Positions 50,512 to 59,484 of a DNA stretch of 64,000 nucleotides are shown one piece after another. Each line of letters begins with the position of its first letter. Within the stretch, counting starts at the first letter, position 1. Below the pieces are notes generated by a model. The model had not been told where the DNA came from and did not search any database. It was given only the letters and a program-made list of their open reading frames with translations. Source of the stretch: Flavobacterium yafengii (GTDB lineage Bacteria > Bacteroidota > Bacteroidia > Flavobacteriales > Flavobacteriaceae); assembly GCF_030010375.1 (NCBI RefSeq), contig NZ_JASCRY010000001.1, positions 682,001 to 746,000 of the forward strand, given 5' to 3'. The position numbers were made by a program, and so were the translations under genes.

Positions 50512-51504
50512 ATGATCAAGATTGGCAACATAATATTACCCGAATTCCCTTTACTTCTCGCACCTATGGAAGATGTGAGCGATCCGCCTTTCCGCAGATT
50601 GTGTAAAGCTCATGGTGCTGATTTGATGTATTCGGAATTTATTTCTTCCGAAGGATTAATTCGTGACGCCATCAAAAGCCGAATGAAATTAGACATTTTC
50701 GATTACGAAAGGCCCGTAGGAATCCAGATTTTTGGCGGAGACGAAGAAGCAATGGCGATGTCCTCCAAAATTGTTTCCGCAGTAAACCCCGATTTAATTG
50801 ATATTAATTTTGGTTGCCCTGTCAAAAAAGTGGTTTGCAAAGGTGCTGGTGCCGGAGTTTTAAAAGACGTTGATTTGATGATTCGTTTGACTCAGGCTGT
50901 TATCGACAGCACGCATTTACCGGTAACCGTAAAAACCCGTTTGGGCTGGGATGATAATTCCATTAATATTGATGAAGTTGCCGAACGTTTACAAGACATT
51001 GGTGTAGCCGCTTTGAGCATACACGCTAGAACCCGTGCCCAAATGTATAAAGGTCATTCCGACTGGTCGCACATTGCCCGAGTAAAAAATAATCCTAGAA
51101 TCACGATGCCTATTTTTGGTAACGGAGATATTGATTCTCCAGAAAAAGCATTACACTATAAAAATGAATACGGCATCGACGGAATCATGATTGGTCGTGC
51201 CGCAATTGGTTATCCTTGGATTTTTGATGAAATCAAACATTACTTCAAAACTGGCGAGCATTTGCCAAAACCTACTGTTATTGATAGAGTAGAAGCCGTA
51301 CGAAATCACCTCACTTGGGCAATGGAATGGAAAGGTGAAAGATTAGGAATTGTTGAAACAAGACCACATTATACCAATTATTTCAAAGGAATTCATTCGT
51401 TTAAAACCTATAAACAAAAATTAGTAACACTAGATCGTCCTGAAGAATTGTTCGCCGCTTTGAATGAAATCGAAGAAGCGTACGCAGGATACGAGGTTGT
51501 TTAA
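50512..51504 (+). CDS. dusB: tRNA-dihydrouridine synthase (DusB type)
   Basis: This FMN enzyme reduces uridines in the tRNA D-loop. The 330 residues form a TIM barrel with LLAPMEDVSDPPFRRLC at the start, the catalytic Cys109 in DINFGCPVKKVVCKGAGA, VKTRLGWDD, SIHARTRAQMYKG and the FMN phosphate site GIMIGRAAIGYPWIF. A helical C-terminal domain follows. I chose the ATG at 50512 over the TTG at 50506 because MIKIGNIILPEF is the normal beginning. Many genomes pair dusB with fis, which Bacteroidota lack; here it stands alone with its own terminator. Confidence 0.94.
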   Translation: MIKIGNIILPEFPLLLAPMEDVSDPPFRRLCKAHGADLMYSEFISSEGLIRDAIKSRMKLDIFDYERPVGIQIFGGDEEAMAMSSKIVSAVNPDLIDINFGCPVKKVVCKGAGAGVLKDVDLMIRLTQAVIDSTHLPVTVKTRLGWDDNSINIDEVAERLQDIGVAALSIHARTRAQMYKGHSDWSHIARVKNNPRITMPIFGNGDIDSPEKALHYKNEYGIDGIMIGRAAIGYPWIFDEIKHYFKTGEHLPKPTVIDRVEAVRNHLTWAMEWKGERLGIVETRPHYTNYFKGIHSFKTYKQKLVTLDRPEELFAALNEIEEAYAGYEVV

Positions 51505-51507
51505 AAT

Positions 51508-51541
51508 ATAAAAGGCTTAACAAATTTGTTAAGCCTTTTGT
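51508..51541. terminator. Bidirectional terminator between dusB and the MATE gene
   Basis: AAAAGGCTTAACAAA / TTTGTTAAGCCTTTT forms a long near-perfect stem between convergent genes. Confidence 0.88.
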
Positions 51542-51542
51542 C

Positions 51543-52970
51543 TTATACTTTTATACGTTTCCATTTCCCTCTTTTGTAGAGAACGATACTTGCTAAAGTA
51601 ATTGCAGTTTCGGCTATAGGAATCGCTATAAAAACACCTGTTGGTCCCATTTTATAATATTTGGACAATAAATAAGCCAACGGAATTTGGAATAACCAGA
51701 ATCCGAAAAAATTAATCATTGTTGGAGTCCAGGTATCACCGGCTCCATTGAATGTATTAATTAACACCATCCCAATTCCGTAAAAAACATATCCCAAACA
51801 CATTGTTTGTAATGCTTCAACGGCAATCTTTTGAATAATAAGGTCATTCGTGAAAAATGAAATCAGGGAACGGGAAAAAATCAGTGTAATAACCGTAATA
51901 ATTGCCATAAAAATTACATTGTATTTTGCGGTGGTAAAAACCGATTTTTCGGCACGTTCAATTTTTTTAGCACCTAAGTTTTGACCTACTAAAGTCGCTG
52001 CGGCATTACTTAATCCCCAAGCAGGAAGAATAAAAAACATCATGATGCGCAATGCCGTTTGATATCCAGCTGAACCATGATCTCCACCGGTTGTGGCGAC
52101 TAATTGAGCCAGAAATATCCAACTGCAGGAAGCAATTACAAACTGTAATACTCCAGGAGCAGCGATTTTCACCAATGCTTTAATTTGTTCCAAATCTGGG
52201 ATAAAATAAGAAGGTATAATTTTTAATATTCCTCTACCATTAAATAAATGATACAATTGGTACAAAACACCAATACTTCTTCCGATAGTTGTTGCCATTG
52301 CAGCACCCATCAATCCAAAAGCAGGAATGGGTCCAAATCCATTAATTAATATTGGACATAAAATAATGTTGCAAATGTTAGCTAGCCAAAGACTTTTCAT
52401 GGCAATAGCGGCATTTCCTGCACCACGGAATATTCCGTTAATAAGAAACAGAAGCATAATACATAAACTTCCGCCCATCATAATTCGAGTGAAGTTAACT
52501 CCGTATTCAGCAGCTTCAACGGAAGCTCCCATAAATAACAAAATATCTTTGGCGTAAATAAAACCAAAAATGCTAATTATTGTATTGATGACAAATGCAA
52601 TAATGATGGCTTGCATTCCGGCTTTTGCAGCAGCAACAGGATCTTTTTCGCCAATTCGACGAGCAACAACCGCAGTAGCAGCCATACTAATTCCGATAGC
52701 AATAGAATAAACAATCGTGATTACTGATTCGGTCAAACCAACCGCTTGAATAGCATAACTGCTTTGTTCTAAATGACCGACAAAATATAAATCGACTAGA
52801 GCGAAAACCGATTCCATAAGCATTTCCAATACCATCGGAATGGCTAGAAGAATTACTCCTTTTTTGATGCTTCCAGAAGTATAATCAAAAGATTCATCTC
52901 CTTTGATAGCTTGTTTTAATGTTGTGAAAATTCGAGAAAATAAGTTTTTTTCTAATGTTGTTTCTGTCAT
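51543..52970 (-). CDS. MATE family efflux transporter
   Basis: This 475-residue inner-membrane protein has a hydrophilic N-terminus of about 35 residues and two bundles of six helices, the MATE layout. Signature parts include GSIKKGVILLAIPMVLEMLMESVFALVDLYFVGHL in the first helices and GLSNAAATLVGQNLGAKK in the second half. MATE proteins export cationic drugs or metabolites with Na+ or H+. The long N-terminal piece (TTLKQAIKGDESFDY) is unusual compared with NorM but recurs in Flavobacteriaceae. No regulator is adjacent, and the substrate is unknown. Confidence 0.92.
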   Translation of the reverse strand: MTETTLEKNLFSRIFTTLKQAIKGDESFDYTSGSIKKGVILLAIPMVLEMLMESVFALVDLYFVGHLEQSSYAIQAVGLTESVITIVYSIAIGISMAATAVVARRIGEKDPVAAAKAGMQAIIIAFVINTIISIFGFIYAKDILLFMGASVEAAEYGVNFTRIMMGGSLCIMLLFLINGIFRGAGNAAIAMKSLWLANICNIILCPILINGFGPIPAFGLMGAAMATTIGRSIGVLYQLYHLFNGRGILKIIPSYFIPDLEQIKALVKIAAPGVLQFVIASCSWIFLAQLVATTGGDHGSAGYQTALRIMMFFILPAWGLSNAAATLVGQNLGAKKIERAEKSVFTTAKYNVIFMAIITVITLIFSRSLISFFTNDLIIQKIAVEALQTMCLGYVFYGIGMVLINTFNGAGDTWTPTMINFFGFWLFQIPLAYLLSKYYKMGPTGVFIAIPIAETAITLASIVLYKRGKWKRIKV

Positions 52971-53135
52971 GATAAATTAGGATTAATGAGAGGATCAGTT
53001 CAGACTTATTAGCCGAACTTAAAAGTAAATAAAGGGGTCCTAATTATTTAGAAATAAAGAAGGACTAGACAGAAACTATCATAGCATTTAGATTTTAAGA
53101 AAGGTAAATGTAAATATTCTTTTTAATTAAAAAAA

Positions 53136-54335
53136 TTAATCCAACAACTTCTTGCTCACGCGACTACTTGCAATTAAGGAAGCAATAAAGCCAAGCGTGA
53201 CAATCGTTCCCATAACAATCAGTACATTTTCGAGAGAGAAAATCACTGGATAAGCCAGTGTAGGAGTAATCATAACCAACTGAAAATACTCTTGTAGCAA
53301 CACGATTATGATTCCTAGAACCAAGCCAATAATTCCGCCAAAAACACTCAATAAAGTACCTTGAAGCAAGAATATTTTTCGTAAATCTTTGATTTCAGTT
53401 CCCAGATTAAAAAGGGTTTTTAGGTTTCCTTTTTTGTCTAAAATCATCATAATCAATGCGCCAATCAAGTTGAAAAGTGCCACAACAATCACCAAGGTAA
53501 AAATTAAATACACAGCAATATTCTCGGTATTCAGCATTTTATAGAGCGATTCGTTGAGTTGTGCCCTGTTTTTTACGGTGATTTTATTGTTGAAAATAGT
53601 TTGAAGTTGTTCTGTAATTGCAGTTTCATCAGCATCAGTTTTCGTCTTGATTTCAATCCCAGAAACCTGATTGGTTTTGTATTCCAATAATTCCTGCGCT
53701 AAACCTAAATCAGTAAAAACATATTTGGAATCTAAATCTTCGCTAATGGCGTAAATCCCAACAGGAATTAGATCCGTTTTGTTAAAAGCTTGTTCCGGAT
53801 TTTCGATAACGCCTTTTCCAGGTTTTGGAACTAAAACTTCTAATTGACGATTAAAATCTAATAATCCCAACGAGAATTTTTGAGAAATTCCGTAACCCAC
53901 AACCACTTGATACGTATTTGGTTTAAGCCATTGTCCGTTGAAAAGCTTTTTTTCGATAGCATTAACTTTGCTAAAATTAGAATCAACACCTTTCAAGTAC
54001 GTAACTTCTTGTTTTCCGTCAAAAGTGAATAAAACACGCTCTTCAATAATTTTAGTATACGAAATCAAGCCGTCAATTTTCTTGATTTGGCCTTCCTGAT
54101 TTGGAGAAATCAAAAAGGATTTTCCTAAAGTGCTGCTTATTTTTAAATCGGGATCAATGTCATTCGTAAACGAAAGACTAAAAACTTTCAACCCGCTAAA
54201 AACAGATAAAACCACAAACAAAGCCATTGCGCCAACAATAATTCCCATGCTGGCAATGCGATTGATAATATTGATAGCATTATTTTTACTATTGCTACGA
54301 ATGTAGCGTTTGGCTATGTAAAGGGGAAAATTCAA
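53136..54335 (-). CDS. FtsX/LolC-like ABC transporter permease
   Basis: This 399-residue inner-membrane protein has one N-terminal helix (about 25-48, MGIIVGAMALFVVLSVFSGL), a large periplasmic domain (about 50-265) and three C-terminal helices (about 270-395). This is the LolC/LolE and MacB-type permease layout. Its closest role by family would be lipoprotein release or other mechanotransmission across the periplasm. No ATP-binding subunit is adjacent, so it must pair with one encoded elsewhere. It starts 3 nt after the rbfA stop, so the two genes form one operon. Confidence 0.88.
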   Translation of the reverse strand: MNFPLYIAKRYIRSNSKNNAINIINRIASMGIIVGAMALFVVLSVFSGLKVFSLSFTNDIDPDLKISSTLGKSFLISPNQEGQIKKIDGLISYTKIIEERVLFTFDGKQEVTYLKGVDSNFSKVNAIEKKLFNGQWLKPNTYQVVVGYGISQKFSLGLLDFNRQLEVLVPKPGKGVIENPEQAFNKTDLIPVGIYAISEDLDSKYVFTDLGLAQELLEYKTNQVSGIEIKTKTDADETAITEQLQTIFNNKITVKNRAQLNESLYKMLNTENIAVYLIFTLVIVVALFNLIGALIMMILDKKGNLKTLFNLGTEIKDLRKIFLLQGTLLSVFGGIIGLVLGIIIVLLQEYFQLVMITPTLAYPVIFSLENVLIVMGTIVTLGFIASLIASSRVSKKLLD

Positions 54336-54338
54336 ATT

Positions 54339-54731
54339 TTATTGAAATCTGCGTTTGTCCAAAAGATCTCTGTTTTCGATAGGATTATCTCTATTCGCTA
54401 AAGCATTGTCAATTTTTTCAATGTAATCTAAAGAGTCGTCAATAAAGAAAACCAAATTTGGAACTTTTCTTAATTGCAAACGAACACGTTGTGATAAATC
54501 ATGCTTAATGTTTTTAGCATTCGACTTAACCGCCTCTAAAATCTCTTTTGCTTTTTCCTGAGGAAAAACACTTAAATGCACTGTCGCTACTGATAAATCT
54601 GTAGTCACAGTAACCTTGGATACCGAAATGATTAAATTAGCCAATCCGTTTTTTCTCACTTCACCTTGCAGAATATCAACCAAATCTTTTTGGATAACCC
54701 CACCTATTTTTTTCTGTCTATTTGTTTCCAT
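54339..54731 (-). CDS. rbfA: 30S ribosome-binding factor A
   Basis: RbfA assists late 30S maturation near the 16S rRNA 5' end. The 130 residues form a single KH-like domain: the N-terminal helix RQKKIGGVIQKDLVDILQGE, the strand ISVSKVTVTTDLSVATVHLS, and LSQRVRLQLRKVPNLVFFIDDSLDY near the C-terminus match the family. A short tail (NRDNPIENRDLLDKRRFQ) is typical of Bacteroidota. It is the first gene of a two-gene operon with the FtsX-like permease. A structured repeat element lies upstream. Confidence 0.95.
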   Translation of the reverse strand: METNRQKKIGGVIQKDLVDILQGEVRKNGLANLIISVSKVTVTTDLSVATVHLSVFPQEKAKEILEAVKSNAKNIKHDLSQRVRLQLRKVPNLVFFIDDSLDYIEKIDNALANRDNPIENRDLLDKRRFQ

Positions 54732-54803
54732 GATGCAAAAATACTACTTTTAAGTTTTATACGAACAATTTTTAAAAACAACCTAAAAATTGTTGTGTTT
54801 TTA

Positions 54804-54891
54804 GAAGCTATTTCCTGCTGTTCACTATATCTTTTTATAAGATGATGAAAAATCACCTTATAAAAAGGATGCCGTTTCCATCAGGGCTAGG
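54804..54891 (+). repeat. Structured intergenic repeat, type 1, copy D
   Basis: It starts GAAGCTATTTCCTG and ends CCATCAGGGCTAGG. AGC (54806-54808) pairs with GCT (54886-54888), and CCTG (54814-54817) with CAGG (54882-54885), again with TATTT bulged. The inner hairpin is long and AT-rich (CTTTTTATAAG / CTTATAAAAAG). It lies between the divergent rbfA and helicase genes. Confidence 0.8.
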
Positions 54892-54920
54892 GGATTTGGG
54901 AAATTAGGACGCTAATTCTA

Positions 54921-54960
54921 AATCAGAAATCTAAAATCGTTAATCAGAAATCTAAAATCG
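54921..54960 (+). repeat. 19-bp direct repeat before the helicase gene
   Basis: AATCAGAAATCTAAAATCG occurs at 54921-54939 and again at 54942-54960, with two bases between. The second copy ends two bases before the ATG at 54963. It could be a recent duplication or a binding site. Confidence 0.9.
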
Positions 54961-54962
54961 CA

Positions 54963-57900
54963 ATGCAAAGACCTTCCTTCTCCATATATGACGCATCGGC
55001 CGGCTCCGGAAAAACCTATGCGCTTGTCAAAGAATACCTGAAAATTATCCTTGTCGCACCAAAAAATGATGCCTACCGAAACATTCTCGCCATTACGTTT
55101 ACCAACAAAGCGGTACACGAAATGAAAAGCCGAATCGTAGGTAGTCTTTCTGAATTTGCTAAAGATGAACCAAGTGCAAAAGCGCAGGATTTAATGCAGG
55201 ATTTATCCATTAACACGGAATTATCCATCATTCAAATCAAAACTAAATCACAACAAATCATCAAGCACATTATTCATAATTATGCCGCTTTTGATATTTC
55301 TACGATTGATAAATTCACGCATAAAGTGATTCGTGCTTTTGCGCATGATTTGAATTTACCCATGACTTTTGAAGTTACATTGGATACCGAAAATTTATTA
55401 ATAGAAGCCGTAGATGCCATCATCGCGCAAGCCGGAGAAGATGAAACATTAACAAAACTGTTAATCGATTTCACGATGGAAAAAACTGATGATGACAAAT
55501 CTTGGGACATTTCTCGTGAAATTCTTGAAACCGGTCGTTTGGTTTTAAACGAAAATAACCGAAACGAAATCACGCATTTTCAAGACAAATCCATTACTGA
55601 GTTTGTTGAAATCAAAAACAAACTATCCGAAGCCTGTAAAGACTTAGAAAAGCAAACTATTATTTTTGCAGAAGAAGCATTAATCATAATCGATAAAAAC
55701 GGAATTGACATCAAATCCTTTTCTAGAGGTACTTTTCCAAATCATATTACTAGTATTCAGCAAGGGAAATTCAATCCCAAGAATAAAACTTTTCATGAGT
55801 TTGATGATATAGCAATCAATAAAACGGCTAAAGATCGTGCGATTATCGAAAATCTAATTCCTGAATTTTTGCAAATCCTGACTAAAGTTTATACGGCTTT
55901 CGAAAAGATAAATTTCTATAAAGCCTTCTTGAAAAACATTACACCTTTGTCATTGCTGAATACGGTTAGCAACGAATTAGCCAAAATTCAGGAAGAACAA
56001 AATGTACTTTCTATTTCAGAATTTAACGCCATTATCCATCGGGAAATTCAAAATCAGCCGGCACCTTTTATATATGAACGATTGGGCGAGCGCTACCGTC
56101 ATTTTTTTATTGATGAATTTCAGGACACTTCCGAAATGCAATGGCAAAACCTGATTCCGTTGATTGATAATGCGCTTTCGGGTCAGGATGATTTTGGAGT
56201 AAGAGGAACTTTGATGATTGTGGGTGATCCAAAACAATCCATTTACAGATGGCGTGGAGGAAAAGCAGAACAATTTATTGAATTGAGTAAAGACCAAAAT
56301 CCGTTCAACAACCCAGATAAAAGACTCGAACATTTAGATAAAAATTACCGCAGTTATTCTCAAATAATCGAATTCAACAATGATTTTTTCAAATTGATTT
56401 CGAACGAATTCGAACATTTGGATTATAAAGATTTGTATGAAAATCACAGTCATCAAAAAACGAATGACAAAACGGGTGGATACGTAAATATTTCTTTCAT
56501 CCCAAAAGTAGAAACTTCGGAAGATGAAGAAACTTTGGATAAAACCGATTTGTATATTTTAGCGACATTAAATACGATTCAAAAAGTACTACAACAAGGC
56601 TTTCAATACAAAGACATTGTGATTTTGACTCGGAAACGAAGTCAGGGAATTGCGATTGCGAATTATTTGACCGAGCAAGGAATTCCACTTTTGTCTTCGG
56701 AAACCTTGATGATTCAAAATGCAACCCAAGTTCGATTAATTATTCATTTGTTGAAATACCTGAAAAACAGTTCTGATTTAGAATCCAAAGCAAATTTTCT
56801 TCAATATTTAGCAAAAAACAGTCAGGATAAATTACCAATTCATGATTTTATTGCTCAAGGAATGGCGTTGTTTCAGGAAACTGATTTTGAATTGTGGTTG
56901 ATGAGTTTTGATGTCTCGCTTTCGTTTCAAAACATTCGAAAAAAATCATTGTATGAAGCGGTAGAGACAATAATAGCAAAGTTCCTGAACCCAAAAGTTA
57001 GTAATGCCTACGTTCAGTATTTCTTGGACATTGTTCTCGAACGAGACATTCGCAACCAAGCAGGAATTTCAGATTTCTTGAATTTTTGGGATAAAAATGC
57101 GGAGAAATTTAGTATTCCATCTCCGGAAGGGACTAATGCAGTTCGTATTATGACGATTCATAAATCGAAAGGATTGGAATTCCCGGTTGTGATTTTTCCT
57201 TTTGCCGAAGAAGATTATACCAGAAAACCAAAAGATAAATTATGGCTCAATGCTGAAGAAAAAGATTTTGGCTTGCCAAAGGTTTTAATAGACAATAGCA
57301 GTGCAGTAGAAGGTTTTGGAGAAGAAGCTGCTGAGGTTTACAATCAAAAGAAACAGGAAGAATTATTGGATAACATCAATGTTTTGTATGTGGCTTTAAC
57401 AAGAGCCGAAGAACAATTATATGTTATTTCGAACATGAATTTATCCAGTAAAGGGGAATTGCCAAAGAATAATATGTGTTCATTTTTTATTAATTATTTG
57501 AGTAATAAAGGCGAATTTGCCGAAGATAAATTAGAATATGAATTTGGAAATTCAGTGAAATTATCTTCAGCAAAACAACACATCGATACTTCAAAAACGA
57601 TTCCTTTGGTTTCTGAAATTCTAAATCCGAAGAATATAAAAATTGCGCAGCGTGAAGCATTAATGTGGGGAACGCATCAGCAGGAAGCTATAGAATATGG
57701 AAATGTAATTCATGAAATTCTGTCTTTTGTGAAAACTAAAAACGATGTTGATTTGGCAATTACAAAGTCTATTGAAAACGGATTGATAACTTTTGATCAA
57801 AAAGAAATAGTTTTTAATACGATTCAAGAAATTGTCAATCACAGTGAATTAGGGATTTGTTTTGCCGAAGGAAATGAAGTTTTGAATGAACAAACTATTA

Positions 57901-58112
57901 TTCAAAAAGAAGGTAAAACCATTAAACCGGACCGAATGGTTTTAACTAAAAACAAAGAAGTATTGTTGCTGGATTATAAAACGGGAACACATAATGTGAA
58001 ATACCAACAACAATTGGAAAATTATCAAACAGCAATTGAGTTAATGGGTTATAAAGTGATAAAAAAAGCACTTATTTATATAGGAAAAGAAATCGATGTA
58101 GTAAATTTGTAG
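54963..58112 (+). CDS. AddA/RecB-like UvrD-type helicase-nuclease
   Basis: This 1049-residue protein is a superfamily 1 helicase with a C-terminal nuclease, probably the AddA half of an AddAB double-strand-break resection machine. Helicase motifs include the Walker A ASAGSGKT (11-18), ILAITFTNKAVHEMKSRI, FIDEFQDTSEMQW, IVGDPKQSIYRWRGG and IMTIHKSKGLEFPVVIFPFA. The nuclease part has EYGNVIHEILSF, Asp990 (KPDRMV) and Asp1004-Lys1006 (LLDYKTG), followed by YQQQLENY. The AddB-like gene lies 2.9 kb downstream, after kbl and ompA. I chose the ATG at 54963, at which the Walker A motif is near the N-terminus as usual. Confidence 0.9.
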   Translation: MQRPSFSIYDASAGSGKTYALVKEYLKIILVAPKNDAYRNILAITFTNKAVHEMKSRIVGSLSEFAKDEPSAKAQDLMQDLSINTELSIIQIKTKSQQIIKHIIHNYAAFDISTIDKFTHKVIRAFAHDLNLPMTFEVTLDTENLLIEAVDAIIAQAGEDETLTKLLIDFTMEKTDDDKSWDISREILETGRLVLNENNRNEITHFQDKSITEFVEIKNKLSEACKDLEKQTIIFAEEALIIIDKNGIDIKSFSRGTFPNHITSIQQGKFNPKNKTFHEFDDIAINKTAKDRAIIENLIPEFLQILTKVYTAFEKINFYKAFLKNITPLSLLNTVSNELAKIQEEQNVLSISEFNAIIHREIQNQPAPFIYERLGERYRHFFIDEFQDTSEMQWQNLIPLIDNALSGQDDFGVRGTLMIVGDPKQSIYRWRGGKAEQFIELSKDQNPFNNPDKRLEHLDKNYRSYSQIIEFNNDFFKLISNEFEHLDYKDLYENHSHQKTNDKTGGYVNISFIPKVETSEDEETLDKTDLYILATLNTIQKVLQQGFQYKDIVILTRKRSQGIAIANYLTEQGIPLLSSETLMIQNATQVRLIIHLLKYLKNSSDLESKANFLQYLAKNSQDKLPIHDFIAQGMALFQETDFELWLMSFDVSLSFQNIRKKSLYEAVETIIAKFLNPKVSNAYVQYFLDIVLERDIRNQAGISDFLNFWDKNAEKFSIPSPEGTNAVRIMTIHKSKGLEFPVVIFPFAEEDYTRKPKDKLWLNAEEKDFGLPKVLIDNSSAVEGFGEEAAEVYNQKKQEELLDNINVLYVALTRAEEQLYVISNMNLSSKGELPKNNMCSFFINYLSNKGEFAEDKLEYEFGNSVKLSSAKQHIDTSKTIPLVSEILNPKNIKIAQREALMWGTHQQEAIEYGNVIHEILSFVKTKNDVDLAITKSIENGLITFDQKEIVFNTIQEIVNHSELGICFAEGNEVLNEQTIIQKEGKTIKPDRMVLTKNKEVLLLDYKTGTHNVKYQQQLENYQTAIELMGYKVIKKALIYIGKEIDVVNL

Positions 58113-58157
58113 CCTGAGATACTTATAAATATAAAACGAATTAATAAACACTAACTA

Positions 58158-59351
58158 ATGTACGGAAAAATAAAAGAACATCTTCAAGCAGAATTACAAA
58201 CTATTGAAGATAATGGGATTTTCAAAAAAGAAAGAATTATCACTTCGCCTCAAGGAGCAGAAATCACTATTTCTACAGGAGAAACTGTTCTGAATTTTTG
58301 TGCCAATAATTATCTTGGATTGTCATCGCATCCAGAAGTAATTCAGGCTGCAAAAGACGCTTTGGATACACATGGTTTCGGAATGTCATCGGTGCGTTTT
58401 ATTTGTGGAACTCAGGATATTCACAAAACATTGGAGAAAAAGATTTCTGAATTTTATGGAACAGAAGATACGATTCTTTACGCTGCAGCTTTTGATGCAA
58501 ATGGAGGGGTTTTCGAACCTTTATTAGGGGAAAATGATGCGATAATTTCAGATAGTTTGAATCATGCTTCTATCATAGATGGTGTTCGTTTGTGTAAAGC
58601 GGCTCGTTACCGCTATGAAAACAGCAATATGGAAGATTTAGAGCAGCAATTGATCAAAGCGACAGCGGCTGGAACTCGTTTCAAATTAATTGTTACGGAT
58701 GGTGTTTTTTCTATGGATGGCGTTGTAGCTCCTTTGGATAAAATTTGTGATTTAGCCGATAAGTATGACGCAATGGTTATGGTTGATGAATGCCATGCCG
58801 CAGGTTTTATTGGAGCAACCGGAAAAGGAACGCTCGAGGCAAAAGGTGTAATGGGAAGAGTAGATATTATTACAGGAACATTAGGGAAAGCACTTGGTGG
58901 TGCTATGGGAGGTTATACGACTGCCAAAAAAGAAATTATCGAAATATTGCGTCAACGTTCAAGACCTTACTTGTTCTCTAATTCTTTAGCGCCTGCAATT
59001 GTTGGTGCATCCATAAAAGTATTTGAATTGTTGGAAAAGGATACTTCATTAAGGGACAAATTGGAATCGAATACTAATTATTTCAAAGAAGGGATGAAAA
59101 AGGCAGGTTTTGATATCATTGATGGCGACTCTGCAATAGTTCCGGTTATGCTATATGATGCAAAATTATCACAAAAAATGGCAGAAGAGCTTTTGAAAAA
59201 AGGGATTTATGTCATAGGATTCTTTTTCCCAGTGGTTCCTAAAGATAAAGCTAGAATTAGAGTACAGTTATCTGCAGCTCACACAAAAGCCCATTTAGAC
59301 AAGGCAATCAGTGCTTTTGTTGAAGTTGGCAGAATGTTAAATGTTATATAA
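58158..59351 (+). CDS. kbl: Glycine C-acetyltransferase (2-amino-3-ketobutyrate CoA ligase)
   Basis: This PLP enzyme joins glycine and acetyl-CoA, or in the reverse direction cleaves 2-amino-3-ketobutyrate from threonine breakdown. The 397 residues match the E. coli enzyme in length. The PLP lysine is Lys244 in [14 protein letters not shown]. Other marks are [32 protein letters not shown] and [14 protein letters not shown]. Threonine dehydrogenase, its usual partner, is not in the window. It sits 45 nt after the helicase gene and may share its transcript, though the functions are unrelated. Confidence 0.94.
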   Translation: MYGKIKEHLQAELQTIEDNGIFKKERIITSPQGAEITISTGETVLNFCANNYLGLSSHPEVIQAAKDALDTHGFGMSSVRFICGTQDIHKTLEKKISEFYGTEDTILYAAAFDANGGVFEPLLGENDAIISDSLNHASIIDGVRLCKAARYRYENSNMEDLEQQLIKATAAGTRFKLIVTDGVFSMDGVVAPLDKICDLADKYDAMVMVDECHAAGFIGATGKGTLEAKGVMGRVDIITGTLGKALGGAMGGYTTAKKEIIEILRQRSRPYLFSNSLAPAIVGASIKVFELLEKDTSLRDKLESNTNYFKEGMKKAGFDIIDGDSAIVPVMLYDAKLSQKMAEELLKKGIYVIGFFFPVVPKDKARIRVQLSAAHTKAHLDKAISAFVEVGRMLNVI

Positions 59352-59416
59352 TTTTGATTTGAAGTTGTATAATTTCCACTTTTGGCAGTTTTTATAGGTT
59401 TTTTTTAACATTTAGT

Positions 59417-59447
59417 TTTGTAGTTAAAAATTTACGCATTACTTTTG
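59417..59447 (+). promoter_or_regulatory. Promoter of the OmpA-family gene (TTTG-N19-TACTTTTG)
   Basis: TTTG (59417-59420) and TACTTTTG (59440-59447) are 19 nt apart, a full match to the Flavobacterium consensus. The ATG follows 37 nt later. A strong promoter fits an abundant outer-membrane protein. Confidence 0.7.
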
Positions 59448-59484
59448 TTTATAATTAACTAAATTGTAATTAAAAAAATTAAGT

